Shown here in pieces: positions 10,752 to 21,501 of a stretch of 64,000 nt of DNA. The translations under genes were made by a program, and so were the position numbers. This DNA comes from Micromonospora sp. ATCC 39149. GTDB lineage: Bacteria > Actinomycetota > Actinomycetes > Mycobacteriales > Micromonosporaceae. Below the pieces are notes generated by a model, which had not been told where the DNA came from, made no database searches, and saw nothing but the letters and a program-made list of their open reading frames with translations. The stretch covers positions 4,727,947 to 4,791,946 of the forward strand of contig NZ_GG657738.1 in assembly GCF_000158815.1 (NCBI RefSeq). The letters are read 5' to 3'. Numbering within the stretch: the stretch's first letter is position 1; every line of letters starts with the position of its first letter.

Positions 10752-11387
10752 GTGGACATCGTGGTCAAGGGCCGGAACGTCGAGGTCCCGGATCATTACC
10801 GGGTGCACGTAGCCGAGAAGCTCGCAAAGATCGAACGTTACGATCACAAGCTTATCCGCGTCGATGTCGAGTTGTTCCACGAGCGTAATCCGCGCCAGTC
10901 CGACCATTGCCAGCGGGTCGAGATAACGTGCGTTTCCCGTGGTCCGGTGATTCGGGCCGAGGCCTGCACCGACGATTTCTACAGCGCACTCGACGCCGCG
11001 ATCGCCAAACTGGACAACCGGCTGCGCCGGGCTGCGGACCGCCGCCGGGTCCATCGGGGCCGGCACGCGCCGATCTCCGTCGCGGCGGCCACCGCCGACC
11101 TGCCGGTCGCCGGCCTCGATGCGCCCGTCCCGGCCCTCGACGGCGTCCGATCGGCCACGGCAACCGCCGTAGCCGAGCGGTTCGAGGAGGAGCCTGACGA
11201 CCAGCCCTGGCACATCGCCCGGGCGAAGGTCCACCCCGCCGAGCCGATGACGGTCGACGACGCGCTGTTCCAGATGGAACTGGTCGGGCACGACTTCTAC
11301 CTGTTCCACGACAAGGAGTCCGGCCGCCCCAGCGTCGTCTACCGGCGACACGCCTACGACTACGGCATCATCTCCCTCGACATCTGA
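10752..11387 (+). CDS. hpf: Long-form ribosome hibernation promoting factor (HPF/RaiA family)
   Basis: Binds the 30S decoding centre and joins 70S particles into inactive 100S dimers in stationary phase or stress. At 211 residues it has the N-terminal S30AE domain (MDIVVKGRNVEVPDHYRVHV) and the C-terminal dimerization tail with DDALFQMELVGHDFYLF and YGIISLDI, so it is the long form. GTG 10752 has ggagg five bases upstream. It sits behind a 250-base non-coding leader, suggesting its own promoter rather than read-through from comF. Confidence 0.95.
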   Translation: MDIVVKGRNVEVPDHYRVHVAEKLAKIERYDHKLIRVDVELFHERNPRQSDHCQRVEITCVSRGPVIRAEACTDDFYSALDAAIAKLDNRLRRAADRRRVHRGRHAPISVAAATADLPVAGLDAPVPALDGVRSATATAVAERFEEEPDDQPWHIARAKVHPAEPMTVDDALFQMELVGHDFYLFHDKESGRPSVVYRRHAYDYGIISLDI

Positions 11388-11399
11388 CCCCGACGGTGG

Positions 11400-11426
11400 C
11401 CCCGCTGGCCCGGTGGGTCAGCGGGG
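11400..11426. terminator. Bidirectional hairpin between convergent hpf and GNAT genes
   Basis: ccccgctg (11400-11407) pairs with cagcgggg (11419-11426). The right arm overlaps the stop codon of the minus-strand GNAT gene. It lies 12 bases after hpf and can serve both transcripts. There is no T-run, so efficiency is uncertain. Confidence 0.55.
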
Positions 11427-12542
11427 CGCGTCGGTGGCGAGCAGGCCGTACAGGACCGAGTCGATCCGGGTGCCCCCGGGGCCGGGCAGCCGGCCGCGCA
11501 GCAGGCCCTCCCGGGAGAAGCCGGCGCGCTCCAGCACCCGCTGCGAGGCCGCGTTCTCCGGCCGGGTGCCCGCCCAGACCCGGGCGAGCCCCACCCCGTC
11601 GAACGCCCAGCCGGCGACCAGGCGCACCGCCCGGGTGGCCAGGCCCCGGCCCCGCCCCGCCGGCAGCAGGCTGTAGCCGATCATCGCCTGCCCAGTGGCC
11701 GGCTCGTCGTGGTGCAGCATGCACCCGCCGGCCAGCTCGCCGCCGCGCGCGTCCACGATCGCCAGATCGGCCGAGACCCCGGTTAGCCAGCGGCTGCCCG
11801 CCAGCCGGCAACGCCGCTCGACGTCGCCGAGCGACGGCGGCTGCGGGGGCACCCGGTTCGCGACGACCTCGGGCAGGCGGTGCAGCCGGAACAACGCCGC
11901 CGCATCGTCCGGCCCGACCGGGCGCACGGTCACCACGCCGTCGGTGAGCCGGCCGCCGGGCAGGTCGGGCAGGAGCCGGGGCGTCGGGCCGGGCGGGTCG
12001 TCGGCCAGGCGTACCCAGCAGACCAGGTCCTGCCGGTCGCCGTCGCGTGCCAGGTTCGCCGCCCGGCGTACCCCCTCGTGCCGGAACCCGGCGGCGAGCG
12101 CGACCCGCTGGCTCGCCGTGTTCTCCGCGTGGGTGAGCAGCTCCAGGCGGGCCGTACCGTGCGCGAAGGCCGTCGCCGCCAGCGCCCGGGTCGCGGCGGT
12201 GGCCACCCCGCGGCCCCGCGCCCACGGCGCGACCCAGTAGCCCAGCTCCGCCTGCTCCCGCACCGGCACCACGTTGCCCAGGCCGGTGCCGCCGAGCAGC
12301 CGGTCGGTGGCCGGATCCGCGATCGCGTACGCGGCCCCGCCGGCAGCCCACGCCGCGGGGGCGCCCTCGGCCACCCACCACCGGGCGTCGGCCTCGGTGT
12401 ACGGGCTGGGCATGCCGGAGATGAACCGCTGGGTGAGCGGGTCGGCGCAGGCCGCCGCGACGTCGGGCACGTCCGCGGCGCGGAACGGCCGCAGCCGTAC
12501 CCCCTCGGCCCCGACGGCGTCGGGCAGGCGGGGCCCGCTCAC
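11418..12542 (-). CDS. Tandem-domain GNAT acetyltransferase (second of two)
   Basis: Predicted cytosolic protein of 374 residues with two GNAT folds of the RimJ/RimL type. The N-terminal unit carries LRPFRAADVPDVAAAC, GYWVAPWARGRGVATAATRAL and a C-terminal half ending CWVRLADD. The second unit has VRPVGPDDAAALFRL, a degraded acetyl-CoA loop MIGYSLLPAGRGRGLATRAV and AGFSREGLLRG. The substrate is unknown. GTG 12542 overlaps the upstream GNAT stop (GTGA), so the two are translationally coupled. The pair looks like a four-domain array from repeated duplication. Confidence 0.82.
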   Translation of the reverse strand: MSGPRLPDAVGAEGVRLRPFRAADVPDVAAACADPLTQRFISGMPSPYTEADARWWVAEGAPAAWAAGGAAYAIADPATDRLLGGTGLGNVVPVREQAELGYWVAPWARGRGVATAATRALAATAFAHGTARLELLTHAENTASQRVALAAGFRHEGVRRAANLARDGDRQDLVCWVRLADDPPGPTPRLLPDLPGGRLTDGVVTVRPVGPDDAAALFRLHRLPEVVANRVPPQPPSLGDVERRCRLAGSRWLTGVSADLAIVDARGGELAGGCMLHHDEPATGQAMIGYSLLPAGRGRGLATRAVRLVAGWAFDGVGLARVWAGTRPENAASQRVLERAGFSREGLLRGRLPGPGGTRIDSVLYGLLATDAPR

Positions 12543-13741
12543 GCCTCGCCCCCCGCCGAAGCGGACGTGGCCCCGGTCAGGTCCCCGGGCAGCAGCGACG
12601 CGACCCAGGCGTCGGCCCGGCCGCCGGCGCGGGTGGGCAGGAAGTCCCGCGCGGTGCCCTCCAGGGTGAACCCGGCCTTCTCGGCGGCCCGGCGGGAGGC
12701 GGTGTTGCCGACGAAAGCGCGCCACTCGACGCGGGCGAGGCCGAGAGTGGTGAACCCCCAGGCGGCCAGGGCGGCGGTCGCGGCCGGCATGTATCCCCTG
12801 CCCCGCGCGTGCGGCGCGGTCATGAAGCCGACCATGCCCCGCACCGGGTCGGCGGCGGCGATCCGCAGGTCGACCGAGGCGACGTACCGGTCGTCGCCGT
12901 CGGCGACCGTGAAGTACGCGCCGGTGCCGCGCGCCCAGCTCGCGTCGGCGACGTCGCGCTTGAACCCCTCGGCGTGCGCTCGCTCGTACGGGGCCGGCAC
13001 CGTGGTCCACTCGATCGTCCGCGGGTCCCGGCAGGTCTCGGTGATGGCGTCGAGGTCGCGCTCCTCGATCGGCCGCAGCCGCAGCTCCCGCGCCCCGACG
13101 GTGGCGAACAGGGTGGGCTGCGGTCGGCCGAAGACGGCGGCCCGGCGGGCGTCGAGGGTGTCCGGTCCGGCGGGCCCGGGCGCGCCCGGCGCGGGCAGGT
13201 CCTCGGGGAACAGGGAGCCGATCCAGCCCTCTCGCCGCCCGCCGGGCGACGGGTGGGCCAGCCGCAGTTCGCCCTCCACCCGGAAGCCGGCGCGCAGCGC
13301 GGCCAGCCGGGAGGCGTGGTTGCCGATCTCGGCCTGCCAGATCAGCCGGCGCAGCCGGAGCGCGTCGAACGCCCAGCGGGCCACCGCCCGGGTGGCCCTG
13401 GCGGCGACGCCCCGGCCCCGGGCCCACGGCGCCACCCAGTAGCCGATCTCGCCGGAGTCCGTGGTCTGGTCCAGCGACACCAGCCCGCACGAGGCGAGCA
13501 ACTCGCCGGTGACGGCGTCGCAGACGGCGAACGGCGCGCGGGACCCGGCCCGCCAGTCCCCGGCGCTGACCTCGGTGACGTAGGCGCGGGCGTGTTCGGG
13601 CAGGTACGGGCGCGGTACGGTGGTCCAGCGCTGGATGTCCGGATCCTGGCAGGCCCGGTGCACGGCGTCCGCGTCGGCCGCCCGCCAGGGTCGCAGCAGC
13701 AGGCCGTCCTCGGTGAGCTCCACGGGTTCCACCCGAGCCAT
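12539..13741 (-). CDS. Tandem-domain GNAT acetyltransferase (first of two)
   Basis: A 400-residue protein with two RimJ/RimL-like GNAT domains. Domain 1 has LRPWRAADADAVHRAC and acetyl-CoA-binding GYWVAPWARGRGVAARATRAV. Domain 2 has LRPIEERDLDAITETC and GFMTAPHARGRGYMPAATAAL. The halves are joined by a Pro/Ala/Gly-rich linker near residue 190. ATG 13741 is the only good start, divergent from secA with about 160 bases between. It is likely a small-molecule or N-terminal acetyltransferase; the substrate cannot be read from sequence. Confidence 0.85.
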   Translation of the reverse strand: MARVEPVELTEDGLLLRPWRAADADAVHRACQDPDIQRWTTVPRPYLPEHARAYVTEVSAGDWRAGSRAPFAVCDAVTGELLASCGLVSLDQTTDSGEIGYWVAPWARGRGVAARATRAVARWAFDALRLRRLIWQAEIGNHASRLAALRAGFRVEGELRLAHPSPGGRREGWIGSLFPEDLPAPGAPGPAGPDTLDARRAAVFGRPQPTLFATVGARELRLRPIEERDLDAITETCRDPRTIEWTTVPAPYERAHAEGFKRDVADASWARGTGAYFTVADGDDRYVASVDLRIAAADPVRGMVGFMTAPHARGRGYMPAATAALAAWGFTTLGLARVEWRAFVGNTASRRAAEKAGFTLEGTARDFLPTRAGGRADAWVASLLPGDLTGATSASAGGEA

Positions 13742-13903
13742 CGTGCCGGATCTTTCGCGCTGGGCGTAACCGGATATCCCGCCGCCCGGCCGTCGGTCGG
13801 AGCGTTATGTCGGTTTCTCGCCGATCAGACCGCCGCCACCAGTGACCATCGGGCCGACGGAGCGCCTACGATGGTTCGAGACTGTCTAGGGGAGCGTTGA
13901 TCC

Positions 13904-16819
<2,916 letters not shown>

Positions 16820-16886
16820 CCCACCGCGACACCGACGGGCCCCGGCGAGTAGGCGGTTTCTGGGGGTCCTCGCAACACCTGATGGC

Positions 16887-18254
16887 TTAGTTGGCTGTCA
16901 GTAGACTACGCAGACGCTCGGCTGGGTTGTCCCAGCCGAGCGTTTGTCGTGGGCGGCCGTTGAGTTCTTGGGCGACGTGCTCAAGGTCTTCGGGCCCGAA
17001 CACGGACAGGTCGGTGCCCTTGGGGAAGTACTGGCGTAGCAGGCCGTTGGTGTTCTCGTTCGATCCGCGTTGCCAGGGTGAGTGCGGGTCGCAGAAGTAG
17101 ACGGGCACCCCGGTGGCGATCGTGAACTGCTTGTGGGCGGCCATTTCCGTTCCCTGGTCCCAGGTCAGGGATCCGCGCAGGTGGGCCGGCAGGGTGCCGA
17201 TGAGGTCCACGAGGACGTCGCGGACTTCCTCGGCGGTGTGTCCGCCGGGCAGGTGTCCGAGCATCACGTATCGGGTGGCGCGTTCGACGAGTGTCACGAT
17301 GGCGGACTGGTTGCCCGCCCCCATGATCAGGTCGCCTTCCCAGTGACCGGGCACGGCGCGGTCGGTGACCTCGGCCGGGCGATCACTGATCATGATCATG
17401 TTGTCGACGAACCGTGGGGTGCGCTGGTCAGGATGACGGTGCGGCTTGCGTCGGGTCCGGCCCGTCCGTAGTGCCGCGGCGACCTCACGCTTGAGCGCGC
17501 CACGGGCTTGGACATACAACGCCTGGTAGATCGTCTCCGCGCTCACACGCATCTCCTGGTCCTCGGGATGCTCCCTGACCAGAGCGTTGCAGATCTGCTG
17601 CGGTGACCACCGTTTGCGCAGCCCGTCGCCGACAAAGTCACGCAACGGACCGTCCTGCAGGAGCTTGCGGTCCTTCGGCCGGGGCCGGGACGCGACCCAG
17701 GCCCGGTGCGCGGCGTAGGCACGGTAGACGCCGTCGGTGCCGGAGTGGTTGTCGATCTCGCGCTTGACTGTCGAGGCGGGCCGCCCGAGCGCTCGCCCGA
17801 GCGCCCGCAGCGACTGGCCACCGCGCCGCATGTCCGCGATCGTCTCCCGCTGCACCAAGGTCAGGAACCGTGAGTGCAGCTCCTTGTCCAGCGCCGTCAA
17901 CGACGGCGGCACCTGAGTAACCACCCCGGTGTTGTAGTCCACCCGGCGCCCATCCCGATACGTCCGCGAGCTACCTGACTTGCGCACTCCCCAGTCCCAG
18001 TCCTTGGCGGTGCGCTCGTTGACCCCGACCTGCCACGCGGCACGGCGTCGGGCAACCCCCTGCTTACGCAGGCGCTCGTACTCATCCCGACGCGGGTGAC
18101 GCCGTGAGATGGGCTTCGAACGCAGCCCTGCCCGACGAGCCCACCCATACGCGGTGTTCCGGCTGACACCAGCCTCACGCGCAGCAGCGGCCACGCTACC
18201 GACGCGATCAAAGATCTCGACAAACTTTGCCTTGAGCTCAGCGGAAACCGACAC
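16887..18254 (-). CDS. IS30-family transposase
   Basis: DDE transposase of 455 residues that carries out cut-and-paste or circle-mediated transposition. N-terminal helix-turn-helix segments recognise the ends (RKPISRRHPRRDEYERLRKQ is in this part). An IS30-type rve core follows, with VPGHWEGDLIMG (first D), LTWDQGTEM (second D) and SNENTNGLLRQYFPKG (E). No frameshift or stop is present. GTG 18254 abuts a hairpin formed by the right end of the element, which may limit translation of read-in transcripts. Confidence 0.93.
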   Translation of the reverse strand: MSVSAELKAKFVEIFDRVGSVAAAAREAGVSRNTAYGWARRAGLRSKPISRRHPRRDEYERLRKQGVARRRAAWQVGVNERTAKDWDWGVRKSGSSRTYRDGRRVDYNTGVVTQVPPSLTALDKELHSRFLTLVQRETIADMRRGGQSLRALGRALGRPASTVKREIDNHSGTDGVYRAYAAHRAWVASRPRPKDRKLLQDGPLRDFVGDGLRKRWSPQQICNALVREHPEDQEMRVSAETIYQALYVQARGALKREVAAALRTGRTRRKPHRHPDQRTPRFVDNMIMISDRPAEVTDRAVPGHWEGDLIMGAGNQSAIVTLVERATRYVMLGHLPGGHTAEEVRDVLVDLIGTLPAHLRGSLTWDQGTEMAAHKQFTIATGVPVYFCDPHSPWQRGSNENTNGLLRQYFPKGTDLSVFGPEDLEHVAQELNGRPRQTLGWDNPAERLRSLLTAN

Positions 18255-18295
18255 GGTCCTCGCAACTCCCAGAAGATCTGGGTGTTGCGAGGACC
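18255..18295 (-). repeat. Hairpin at the transposase end of the IS
   Basis: ggtcctcgcaactccca (18255-18271) pairs with tgggtgttgcgaggacc (18279-18295) with one mismatch and a 7-base loop. The terminal inverted repeat is thus copied, inverted, immediately before the GTG start of the transposase. Such a structure can hide the start codon region in transcripts entering from outside, a known IS self-restraint strategy; here it is inference. Confidence 0.65.
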
Positions 18296-18369
18296 GCTAG
18301 ATCCCGAGGTACGCCGGGGCCCGTTTGCGTCCGCCCGCCCCTGCCCGCCCCGCCCCCACCGGCTTGCGG

Positions 18370-18973
18370 TCAGAGGACCTGGAGGGCGGTGCAGAGCCAG
18401 CGCCCGCGGCGGTGCTCCAGGCGCAGCGCCATCGCCCAGGTGCGGCCGGTGGCGGAGACCACGACGGCCGCGGCCTCCACCGCCGCCGGGCGGGGTTCGC
18501 AGACCCGCAGCCGGCGAAAGCCGCACGGTCGGGCGGGTCGAGCGGCGACGCACCGGGCCGGTGCGCGCGGCGGCCCTGGTCAGCTCCTGTACCACGTCGG
18601 CGGCCTGGGTCGGCTCGCTCATCGGGCGGATCTGCCCGAGCGGCCGGTAGCCGTTGATGATCTCCAGGCAGGTGGTGACGAACCGTTGGGCGGCCCGGGT
18701 TGCCTCCGGGGTGGCGGTCACCAGCGCGGCGGGCGGCGGGGCCGTCGGGGTGGCCCGCCCGGGGCCGCCGGGGGTGGGGCGCGGGTCGTGCGGTCGGCCG
18801 CCGGGGCGGGACGGGCCGCGCCGGTGCGCCTCGAACAGGTCGAGGGCCAGTTGGGCGGCGACCGGGTGGGGCCAGCCTTCGGCCGGCTCCTCGACGAACG
18901 GCGGGTCGAACGGCGGCGCGGGGCGAACCCGGACCGGGGGACGGATGGGACCGGGACGGCGGGACTCGATCAC
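18370..18973 (-). pseudogene. Rv3235-family protein with a +1 frameshift
   Basis: The conserved actinobacterial Rv3235 family has unknown function and is usually encoded near secA. Read from ATG 18973, the protein shows a Pro-rich N-terminus and the conserved FVTTCLEIINGYRPLGQIRP. After VRL the frame changes, and the expected C-terminus (VCEPRPAAVEAAAVVVSATG, then WAMALRLEHRRGRWLCTALQVL as two short pieces) is found in the next frame, ending at 18370. The break maps to an extra A in 18517-18519 (plus strand). It may be a real inactivation or a base-call error; without the shift the protein would be about 200 residues. Confidence 0.75.
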
Positions 18974-19071
18974 CAGCTACCCCCAAACCCTTCGTTTGCT
19001 TTCGTTTGCCTTCGACAGCCTCGATTCTCGGCCACGTAGCGGTCACGGTCAATGGCGTGGTTGTGGCTGTG

Positions 19072-19299
19072 TTACTCCGGGTCGCGGTCGGTCAGCGGGT
19101 TGCCCCGGACCCACTCCGCCGTCTCGGCGTACTTGCGCTGGATGTACTCCTCCAACCGGGCCCGCTCGACGCGCCACTGCCCCCGGCCACCGATCTTGAT
19201 GGCGGGCAGCTCGCCGCTGCGCACCATGTGGTAGACCTGCGAGTCCGACACGTTGAGCTCGGCCGCCACGTCGGAGAGCAGCAGGAACCTCGGCTCCAC
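19072..19299 (-). CDS. Excisionase-type helix-turn-helix protein
   Basis: Small DNA-binding protein of 75 residues with a MerR/excisionase-like winged HTH: LLLSDVAAELNVSDSQVYHM, then GELPAIKIGGRGQWRVERA and the C-terminal helix LEEYIQRKYAE. GTG 19299 is preferred over far-upstream starts because gggaga stands in the right place and the HTH begins at once. It lies in the conserved actinobacterial block near secA, so it is probably a chromosomal regulator and not a phage relic. The target is unknown. Confidence 0.82.
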   Translation of the reverse strand: MEPRFLLLSDVAAELNVSDSQVYHMVRSGELPAIKIGGRGQWRVERARLEEYIQRKYAETAEWVRGNPLTDRDPE

Positions 19300-19517
19300 G
19301 GAATCTCCCGGAGTTGGGATCGTTTGCTTCAGTTTGCCATCCGGTGCCGACAACGCCGCCCCGTGCGGGGCGCTTCGGTCGACACGCCGCCCCAGACGGG
19401 CCCGCGCGGCAGCTTCCCGCCGCACGGGTGTGGGGTGTATGACGGTCACGGCGTACGGCATGATCGGCGCCCGGGCCCGCGCACGCCGGCCCGGAGGCGG
19501 AGCGGGGGAGACCACCG

Positions 19518-20027
19518 GTGAACGACGAGCTTGTCCGGGTGTACGTTCCGGCGATCGTGCCCATGCTGGCCCGCCTGCCCGAGCAGGGGCTGCCGGAGAC
19601 GGACGCGCACGCCGTCACCCCCGCCCTGCGCGAGTGGTACGCCGAGGGCGACGAGGAGGAACTGGAGTACGTCGCCTTCACCCGGGCCGCCCAGGACGCC
19701 CTGATCCTGCTGCGGGACGACCCGGCCGCGCCCCGCCGGCGGGTGGTGGTCTCGGTCGACGTGCCGGCCGCCGCGCTGCGCCGCACCGACGACGTGCTCG
19801 GCTCCAGCGCCGTCCGGCTGGTGCGCCCGGTGCCGGTGTCGGCCGTCGCCGCGCTGCACGTGGACGGCGACGATGCGGTCACCGACGTGGCGGCAGCCGC
19901 CGCCGTGGCCGCCGAGGCCCTGGCCGGCGACCCGGACGCCCAGTTCACCGTCGACGGCGCGGAGGACCACGAACTGGAGTGGTACGACGTCACCGAGCTG
20001 GAGCAACTGCTCCGCGCCGCCTCCTGA
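19518..20027 (+). CDS. DUF6912 family protein
   Basis: Conserved actinobacterial protein of 169 residues, function unknown. The N-terminus MNDELVRVYVPAIVPMLARL and the segment EWYAEGDEEELEYVAFTRAA are typical of the family. It is acidic, Ala-rich and without TM segments, so probably cytosolic. GTG 19518 has gggggag upstream. It is convergent with the following membrane-protein gene. No function is proposed. Confidence 0.75.
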   Translation: MNDELVRVYVPAIVPMLARLPEQGLPETDAHAVTPALREWYAEGDEEELEYVAFTRAAQDALILLRDDPAAPRRRVVVSVDVPAAALRRTDDVLGSSAVRLVRPVPVSAVAALHVDGDDAVTDVAAAAAVAAEALAGDPDAQFTVDGAEDHELEWYDVTELEQLLRAAS

Positions 20028-20111
20028 CCGACGTCTTGCGCTCGCGCCCCTGAGATCCCACGCCGGGCGTCAGCGATTGGCCGCGTCCCGGCTCTCGCCC
20101 CGTTCGGGCCG

Positions 20112-21209
20112 TCAGCGGTCGGCCTTCGCCTCCGGCTGCGCCGCCTCCTCCGGCCCGGCCTCCTCGTCCTCGTCGCCGGCCGAGGGGTCCAGGGTGCGGC
20201 CGAAGGCGACCAGCGCGGTGAGCGCGCCGACGAAGAACACCCAGATGCCGTTGTCGATCCGGGAGGTGCCCAGTGAGGTCTGGGCGACCGAGTCCGCCTC
20301 GCTCAGCGCGCTGGCCAGGTCGAGCAGGGACCGGCCGCCGACCCGGATGATGATCTCGGCGAGCAGCAGGAGCAGGCCGGGGCCGGCCCCGGCCAGCAGG
20401 TAGCCGGGCCAGCGGATGGCGCTCTCTCCCGGAGTGCGCCGTTGCGCGCGGCGACGCGCCCAGGTCAGGTACCCGAAGGCGAGCAGGCCGGCCACCAGGC
20501 CGGCGAGCAGGGACTCCGTCCGGGACACCCACTTGGCGGCGGTGACCAGCGACTCCTGGGTGTCGCCCGCCCCGAACAGATCGAACAGCGGGTCCCGGGC
20601 CCGGCTGAACGCCACCACGAAGACCAGCACCCCCAGCGTGGCGGTGACCACCGCCCCGCCAACCCGGGCGTTGCCGGCACCGGCCACCGCACCGCCGATG
20701 ATCGCCGCCGCGGCGGCGGTGCCGGCGATGACGTTGGTGGTCGCGTTGTCGAAGTAGGTCAGGTTGATCACGACGGCGGCGGCGAGCCCGACCAGCAGAC
20801 CGGTGCCCGTCGCGACGACGAAGCGCAGGGTGGCCCGGTCCATGCCGCGCCGGGCCAGCAGGTTCGTCACCGCCAGGGCGACCGCCGCACCGGCGACCAG
20901 CGCGGCCGAGATCACCCCGGGCAGCGCGAACGCGGAGAGACTGATCGCGGTGATCCCCGCCTGGGCGGAGGTGATCGCCGCCCGGGTGGACCAGAGCATT
21001 GCGGCCAGCCAGCCGACCGTCAGCAGCGCGAGCACGACCGCACCGGGGGCGCGGGTGACCGTACCTCCGTCGGCCGCGAGGGGGTCGCTCGCCGGCTCCT
21101 GCCCGGCGGGCGACAGGGGTCCGGCCGCCGGCTCCGGCCCGGGGGCCGGATCGGCCTCCACCGGCTGGTCCGGCTCCGTGGCCATGGAGCTGCCGGGCTG
21201 GTTGCTCAT
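20112..21209 (-). CDS. Uncharacterised multi-pass membrane protein
   Basis: A 365-residue protein. An N-terminal acidic, Pro-rich cytoplasmic tail (about 50 residues) is followed by roughly eight hydrophobic segments in two groups, such as VVLALLTVGWLAAMLW, VISAALVAGAAVALAV and a central VVTATLGVLVFVVAF. The C-terminal tail is acidic (DPSAGDEDEEAGPEEAA). I do not recognise a functional family motif. The start at 21209 is preferred because aaggga lies upstream and earlier codons are low-complexity. It is divergent from pruA across about 290 bases. Confidence 0.75.
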   Translation of the reverse strand: MSNQPGSSMATEPDQPVEADPAPGPEPAAGPLSPAGQEPASDPLAADGGTVTRAPGAVVLALLTVGWLAAMLWSTRAAITSAQAGITAISLSAFALPGVISAALVAGAAVALAVTNLLARRGMDRATLRFVVATGTGLLVGLAAAVVINLTYFDNATTNVIAGTAAAAAIIGGAVAGAGNARVGGAVVTATLGVLVFVVAFSRARDPLFDLFGAGDTQESLVTAAKWVSRTESLLAGLVAGLLAFGYLTWARRRAQRRTPGESAIRWPGYLLAGAGPGLLLLLAEIIIRVGGRSLLDLASALSEADSVAQTSLGTSRIDNGIWVFFVGALTALVAFGRTLDPSAGDEDEEAGPEEAAQPEAKADR

Positions 21210-21501
21210 CGTCTTCCCTTCGACGGGCGCCCGGCCCACGCCGGCGCTGCCGGGACGCGGCGGGCTGGTCACCGGCCATCCAGGGTACGCGCCGCCGGAC
21301 CCGCCGCCCGCCCCGCCGGCCGAGACCGGCGTGGGGGCGGGCGCGGGCGGGGCGGAGCACGACGAGTCCAGAAACGCCTCGTGGGAGAATCGGCGCAGGT
21401 CCCGCCGCCGCGACCGGTACACCGCGCGGTGCCCCGGCGTCCGGTCACCCGGCCGGCCGCCCGCGGGTCCGGTTTCGCCACCGCTGTCGCCAGGAGCGCT
21501 G

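Larger units (their letters stand above)
16865..18295 (-). mobile_element. IS30-family insertion sequence, complete
   Basis: The element is 1,431 bp, bounded by perfect 15-bp inverted repeats: ggtcctcgcaacacc at 16865-16879 and its complement at 18281-18295. It holds one intact transposase gene on the minus strand. No matching target duplication is seen (left flank ggg, right flank gct). It sits in the gap between secA and a convergent Rv3235-like gene and does not obviously break either coding region. Intact ORF and perfect ends suggest recent insertion and possible activity. Confidence 0.9.
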
